Assembly: GCA_031278495.1 (NCBI GenBank)
Contig: JAITKG010000111.1
Coordinates: 1 to 7,778, forward strand
From: Prevotellaceae bacterium
Lineage (GTDB): Bacteria; Bacteroidota; Bacteroidia; Bacteroidales; UBA932
Direction of reading: 5' to 3'
DNA length: 7,778 nucleotides
Shown: positions 4,777 through 7,778 of the stretch, in pieces
Layout: each line of letters starts with the position of its first letter
Numbering within the stretch: position 1 is the first letter of the stretch
Position numbers and translations under genes: made by a program
The notes under the pieces: generated by a model
Seen by the model: the letters and a program-made list of their open reading frames with translations, nothing else
What the model was told of the DNA's origin: nothing
Database searches by the model: none

Positions 4777-6599
4777 TTCATAACGGCGTCTACGATTTCC
4801 GCAACCATGAATGGCTGTCCCTGCACTTTATTATATTGGTGATAGCAAAATTCCTGATGCTGGTTACGCAGGTAACTGGCAAATTGCCCGTTGTTCAGTT
4901 CGCACACGAGAATTGTTTTGAATTTTTTGAATACGTTGGCGGTGTTTTTCGGCAAGGGATGGATATAATCGAAATGCGCCAACCCTACCCGCTTTTTTCC
5001 CGGTTGCAACTCTTTGAGCGCACTGTAGAGATGCCCGAAAGTGCCGCCCCAGCCAACCAATAGCACGTCGCCTTCCTGTTCGCCGATAACTTTCAGCGGC
5101 GGGATAAATTCTGCCACCCGCGCTACCTTTGCAGCGCGTTCGCGCACCATGCGTTCATGTACCAACGGATCGCTGGAAACATGCCCGTCGTTATCCTTTT
5201 CCAGCCCGCCGATACGGTGCATCAATCCGGGCATGCCGGGCAACGCCCACCGGCGCGCCAACCGTTTTTCATCGCGGCGAAACGGAAAATACGGCGCATC
5301 GTCCCCAGCAACCAGCGGCGGAACAATCGCCGGATAATCTTTCATCTGCGGGATACGCCAAGGCTCCGAACCGTTGCCGATAAATCCTTCCGAAAGGAGC
5401 ATCACCGGCATCATGTGTTCCATTGCTAATTTCGCCGCCCAGAAAGCCGCATCGAAGCAGTGCGACGGCGAATGTGGAGCCATAATCATCATGGGGCACT
5501 CGCCGTTGCGACCATACAACGCCTGCCACAGGTCGGTTTGTTCTGTTTTCGTTGGTATACCGGTCGAAGGACCGCTGCGCTGCACATCAACCACCACCAA
5601 CGGCAATTCCGTAATCACTGCCAGTCCCAAAGCTTCGCTTTTAAGCGACAATCCCGGTCCGGAAGTGGTGGTGATAGCCAGATTGCCCGCAAATGCTGCG
5701 CCAATAGCCGTACAGATGCCGGCGATTTCATCTTCGCATTGCAGGGTTTTTACGCCAAGGTCTTTGCGTGCGGCGAGTTCTTCCAAAATACTTGTCGCCG
5801 GCGTGATAGGATACGAACCGCAAAACAGCGGCCGTCCCGATTTTTCGGATGCGGCAATAAATCCCCATGCCGTTGCCTGATTCCCGTTAATGTTGCGGTA
5901 TGTGCCTTTGGCGTATTTCGCAGGCTTGACGTTGTAAGTATTTTGAATTGCCTGTATATTTCCCGCATAGTTGAAACCGTCTTGCAGCACCTTTTTATTC
6001 GCGGCTATCAACTCGGGACGCTTCGCAAATTTTCGCTCAAAATAATTAAACGTCGTTTGCAGCGGGCGATTGAAAAGGTAAAAGCAAATGCCCAATGCGA
6101 ACATATTTTTACTGCGCACGACCGCTTTGGCGTCCAGCCCGCTGTCTTTCAAACTTTCTTTGGTCAGCGACGTAACCGGCGCATAAATCACCGTGCGGTC
6201 TTCCAATTTTAATTCTTTGACGGGGTCGCCGGTAGTAAAGCCGGCGCGGGCGATACGTTTTTCCTCAAATGCATCGGAGTCGACAATGATGGTCGCCGTT
6301 GGTTTTGTCCGGCAAGCATTGGCGCGTAACGCTGCAGGATTCATCGCCACCAGCACATCGCACAAATCGCCGGGCGTATGCACGTCGCCGCTGCCGATAT
6401 GTATCTGGAAGCCGGAAACGCCGGCTATCGTATCCTGCGGCGCGCGGATTTCGGCGGGGAAATCGGGAAACGTAGAAAATTCATTACCCAACAATGCAGC
6501 CGCATCGGTAAACAATGCGCCGGTCAATTGCATCCCGTCGCCGCTGTCGCCGCTGAAACGGATAACAACATCTTTTATATCTACAATTTTATGAGGCAT
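4764..6599 (-). CDS. korA: 2-oxoglutarate:ferredoxin oxidoreductase, fused gamma-alpha subunit
   Basis: Partner of KorB in the cytoplasmic 2-oxoglutarate:ferredoxin oxidoreductase. The 611 residues are the normal length for the fused form. Residues about 10-215 form the gamma domain, with 'VIRFSGDSGDGMQLTG' (12-27) and 'FPDFPAEIRAP' (44-54). Residues about 240-600 form the alpha domain, with 'GSYPITPATSILEEL' (261-275), 'TTSGPGLSLKSEALGLA' (311-327) and 'QRSGPSTGIPTKTEQTDL' (340-357). The YPITP motif and R341 lie where substrate-binding residues sit in the characterised archaeal two-subunit enzymes. The chosen ATG at 6599 places the gamma motif a normal 11 residues in. It leads the korA-korB-gdhA run and diverges from smpB. 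Many Bacteroidota have a small 4Fe-4S ferredoxin-like gene before korA; none is here, so the electron carrier must be encoded elsewhere. Specificity for 2-oxoglutarate rather than pyruvate or branched-chain oxoacids is inferred from overall resemblance and context. Confidence 0.92.
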   Translation of the reverse strand: MPHKIVDIKDVVIRFSGDSGDGMQLTGALFTDAAALLGNEFSTFPDFPAEIRAPQDTIAGVSGFQIHIGSGDVHTPGDLCDVLVAMNPAALRANACRTKPTATIIVDSDAFEEKRIARAGFTTGDPVKELKLEDRTVIYAPVTSLTKESLKDSGLDAKAVVRSKNMFALGICFYLFNRPLQTTFNYFERKFAKRPELIAANKKVLQDGFNYAGNIQAIQNTYNVKPAKYAKGTYRNINGNQATAWGFIAASEKSGRPLFCGSYPITPATSILEELAARKDLGVKTLQCEDEIAGICTAIGAAFAGNLAITTTSGPGLSLKSEALGLAVITELPLVVVDVQRSGPSTGIPTKTEQTDLWQALYGRNGECPMMIMAPHSPSHCFDAAFWAAKLAMEHMMPVMLLSEGFIGNGSEPWRIPQMKDYPAIVPPLVAGDDAPYFPFRRDEKRLARRWALPGMPGLMHRIGGLEKDNDGHVSSDPLVHERMVRERAAKVARVAEFIPPLKVIGEQEGDVLLVGWGGTFGHLYSALKELQPGKKRVGLAHFDYIHPLPKNTANVFKKFKTILVCELNNGQFASYLRNQHQEFCYHQYNKVQGQPFMVAEIVDAVMKVKN

Positions 6600-6674
6600 G
6601 GTGGAATGATTTACGGATTTACAGTTTTGTGAATTTATGAGTTTTTTGGTTTTATTTTTTTTAAATTCAGACTA

Positions 6675-6682
6675 CAAAGGTA
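6675..6682 (-). promoter_or_regulatory. Probable -7 box of the korA-korB-gdhA promoter
   Basis: On the minus strand, bases 6682 to 6675 read TACCTTTG, matching the TANNTTTG -7 element of Bacteroidota. A clear TTTG -33 box at the right distance is not visible; an AT-rich stretch lies there. The predicted start would be near 6668, giving korA a leader of about 70 bases. It is the only good candidate in the divergent korA/smpB region in this direction. Confidence 0.45.
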
Positions 6683-6750
6683 AGAATTTTTCTTATTTCA
6701 TAATACTTTTTAGAAAATCTTATTTTAATGCAGGGAAGTGATGCGTTACT

Positions 6751-6777
6751 CGTAAGTCGTAAGCCATAATCCGTAAG
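6751..6777. repeat. Three spaced CGTAAG units in the korA/smpB divergent region
   Basis: CGTAAG occurs at 6751-6756, 6758-6763 and 6772-6777. The divergent region (6600-6887) otherwise contains only the two candidate promoters and AT-rich sequence, with no credible gene. The reiterated words look like the low-complexity filler found in the other spacers of this window rather than a defined operator. Confidence 0.35.
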
Positions 6778-6871
6778 CTGCGGCAAGCGCGGTGGCGTCA
6801 GTTCGCGTCTTGCTTCACACACTTTGCTTCATTTCATTTCAATTTTTTTTCATTGGAAAGCAAATTTACAT

Positions 6872-6879
6872 TAAATTTG
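6872..6879 (+). promoter_or_regulatory. Probable -7 box of the smpB promoter
   Basis: TAAATTTG at 6872-6879 matches TANNTTTG. The -33 region is poor: a T run ends at 6850, 21 bases upstream, and ATTG at 6852-6855 is only 16 bases away. If used, transcription would start within a few bases of the smpB ATG at 6888, giving an almost leaderless message. Confidence 0.45.
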
Positions 6880-6887
6880 TAAATTAT

Positions 6888-7349
6888 ATGGCACGGACAA
6901 AAACAAACATAGAAATAAAAAACAAACGCGCAGCTTTTGAATACGAATTTTTGGAAACATTCACGGCGGGCGTCTGTTTAGTGGGCACGGAAATCAAGTC
7001 TGTTCGCGCAGGCAAGGCGTCGTTGGCAGATGCGTACGGCTATTTTTCGGGCAATGAATTATTCATTAAAAACATGCACATCGCCGAATATTGGTGGGGC
7101 AACCTGAATAACCACGAACCGCGCCGCGACCGGAAATTATTGCTTCACCGCAAAGAATTGAACAAGTTGCAACGACGATCCAATGAAAAAGGATTGACCA
7201 TTGTAGCGGTGAAATTATACATTGCCGAAAATGGTTATGCTAAACTAATCATTGCCCTGGCGCGCGGCAAAAAAATCTACGACAAGCGTGCCAGCATCAA
7301 GGAAAAAGACCTGCGGCGCGATGCCGGACATAAACTAAATAATTTTTGA
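6888..7349 (+). CDS. smpB: SsrA (tmRNA)-binding protein SmpB
   Basis: SmpB binds the tRNA-like end of tmRNA and guides it to stalled ribosomes for trans-translation. The 153 residues are of normal length. Visible motifs are 'NKRAAFEYEF' (12-21), 'GTEIKSVRAGKASLADAY' (33-50), 'HEPRRDRKLLLHRKEL' (76-91), 'GLTIVAVKLY' (102-111) and 'ALARGKKIYDKR' (123-134), followed by a short basic tail that in the family enters the ribosomal mRNA channel. The usual 'P' in the 'TLVPLKLY'-like segment is Ala here (A107). The frame extends upstream to an ATG at 6792, but those 32 residues are unlike any SmpB and cross the promoter; 'MARTKTNIEI' at 6888 is the family-like start. It diverges from korA with no functional link. 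No ssrA RNA gene is present in the window. Confidence 0.95.
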   Translation: MARTKTNIEIKNKRAAFEYEFLETFTAGVCLVGTEIKSVRAGKASLADAYGYFSGNELFIKNMHIAEYWWGNLNNHEPRRDRKLLLHRKELNKLQRRSNEKGLTIVAVKLYIAENGYAKLIIALARGKKIYDKRASIKEKDLRRDAGHKLNNF

Positions 7350-7421
7350 TTTCCAATATTTATTGTTGTTGTTTGCAGAAAATTTTTATCCGTTTGTGGG
7401 TAATCTGAAAATTTCATGTAT

Positions 7422-7609
7422 ATGAATTTATATGAAAAAGCCGGCAACCTCGCAATAGACTTAGCCATGCTTATTTTTGGAGGAATAATACTTTCCAGTA
7501 TCATTTCGGAAAACGTTAGTACAACGGTTTTATACATTGTACCAGTAGAACGCTTGCTTTTATAGTTGTTGGGTTTTTATTTTACAAATTACAAAAAGGA
7601 CAAAAATAA
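7422..7609 (+). pseudogene. Small two-helix membrane protein (DUF6722-like) interrupted by an apparent frameshift
   Basis: From ATG 7422 (a second ATG is two codons earlier at 7416) the frame reads 'MNLYEKAGNLAIDLAMLIFGGIILSSII...TVLYIV' and then stops at TAG 7563-7565 after 47 codons. The overlapping frame, shifted by one base, continues from about 7541 as 'TLAFIVVGFLFYKLQKGQK' and ends at TAA 7607-7609. The first part holds one membrane helix after 'LAxDLAxLxFGG'; the second supplies a second helix and a short Lys/Gln cytoplasmic tail. The two halves make the usual 60-65 residue, two-helix layout of DUF6722-type proteins of Bacteroidota, whose function is unknown. The break must lie between 7520 and 7562, because the second frame has a TAG at 7517-7519. 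A one-base loss, a sequencing error, or (less likely, since no good slippery site is seen) recoding could explain it. No clear promoter was found in the 72 bases after smpB. Confidence 0.6.
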
Positions 7610-7640
7610 TGGCATTACCTGTTTTTAACAGAAGTAGCGA

Positions 7641-7778
7641 CTACTTTGTCGTTTGCATTATCCACGCGGCAATATCTTCCAGCGTTTCGGGAGAAATGGT
7701 TTCTTCGATGACAGCGTATTCTTCTATCGCGCCCGTTCCGGCATGCTGGAATAAATGATTCAATCCGGGATATTTTTT
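7641..7778 (-). CDS. Alpha/beta-hydrolase, C-terminal fragment (5' end outside window)
   Basis: The minus strand is open from the window edge to TAG at 7643-7641 and gives the last 45 residues. They include 'YPGLNHLFQHAGTG', 'EYAVIEETISPETLEDIAAWI' and a short tail. The 'GLNHLFQ' His is in the position of the catalytic-triad histidine of S9-like/dienelactone-hydrolase-type alpha/beta hydrolases, and 'ETISPETLxDIAxWI' is a familiar C-terminal helix of that group in Bacteroidota. The nucleophile and most of the enzyme lie outside the window, so substrate class (esterase or peptidase) cannot be decided. It is convergent with the frameshifted small membrane gene, 31 bases apart. Confidence 0.75.
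   Translation of the reverse strand, partial: KKYPGLNHLFQHAGTGAIEEYAVIEETISPETLEDIAAWIMQTTK

Noticed and set aside
5374..6212. Long plus-strand open frames (168 and 250 codons) across korA
   Set aside because: They are antisense shadows of korA, whose motifs are continuous; the plus-strand products are Arg/Ser/Cys-rich without family features.
6792..6887. Upstream extension of smpB by 32 codons
   Set aside because: The extension is unlike SmpB N-termini and overlaps the promoter; Met at 6888 gives the normal family start.
7520..7562. Programmed -1 frameshift in the small membrane gene
   Set aside because: No canonical X-XXY-YYZ slippery site in the correct frame; mutation or sequencing error is simpler.
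7621..7646. Small palindromes near the alpha/beta-hydrolase stop (AAGTAG/CTACTT and TGTT/AACA)
   Set aside because: Stems are four to six pairs; the stronger one overlaps the stop codon and neither has a convincing T run.

Overview
The window looks like chromosomal DNA from an anaerobic or microaerophilic member of the Bacteroidota, probably Bacteroidales. Three things point there. Promoter-like sites match the Bacteroidota pattern TTTG-N(19-21)-TANNTTTG rather than TTGACA/TATAAT, and starts lack clear Shine-Dalgarno sequences. The glutamate dehydrogenase closely resembles, from memory, the NAD-linked enzyme of Porphyromonas. The gene families (Fibrobacter-type paralogous domain, DUF3791/DUF3990, gamma-alpha-fused KorA with KorB, a DUF6722-like small membrane protein) are common in that phylum.

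Layout from left to right. Positions 1-651 hold the C-terminal part of a Cys-rich protein with a Fibrobacter succinogenes major paralogous domain. A 458-bp non-coding stretch follows, with a GC-rich imperfect inverted repeat next to a T run. At 1110-2032 lies a compact two-gene operon with its own good promoter: a two-part DUF3791 protein and, overlapping it by ATGA, a DUF3990 protein of the ADP-ribosyltransferase-like type. It ends at a perfect 15-bp inverted repeat and is the best candidate here for a little-described system. From 6599 down to 2226 on the minus strand runs korA-korB-gdhA, encoding a two-subunit 2-oxoglutarate:ferredoxin oxidoreductase and glutamate dehydrogenase. A divergent region separates korA from smpB (6888-7349, plus), the tmRNA-binding protein. 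After smpB comes a short two-helix membrane protein gene that seems to carry a frameshift (7422-7609). The right edge holds the last 45 codons of an alpha/beta-hydrolase on the minus strand.

The kor-gdh genes share one metabolite. KorAB interconverts succinyl-CoA and 2-oxoglutarate using ferredoxin, and Gdh interconverts 2-oxoglutarate and glutamate, so together they form a reversible succinyl-CoA/glutamate route. The DUF3791/DUF3990 pair is functionally separate and could be an accessory ADP-ribosylation or toxin-antitoxin-like module; that is inference from fold and gene arrangement. No tRNA, rRNA, CRISPR array, transposase or complete mobile element was seen.
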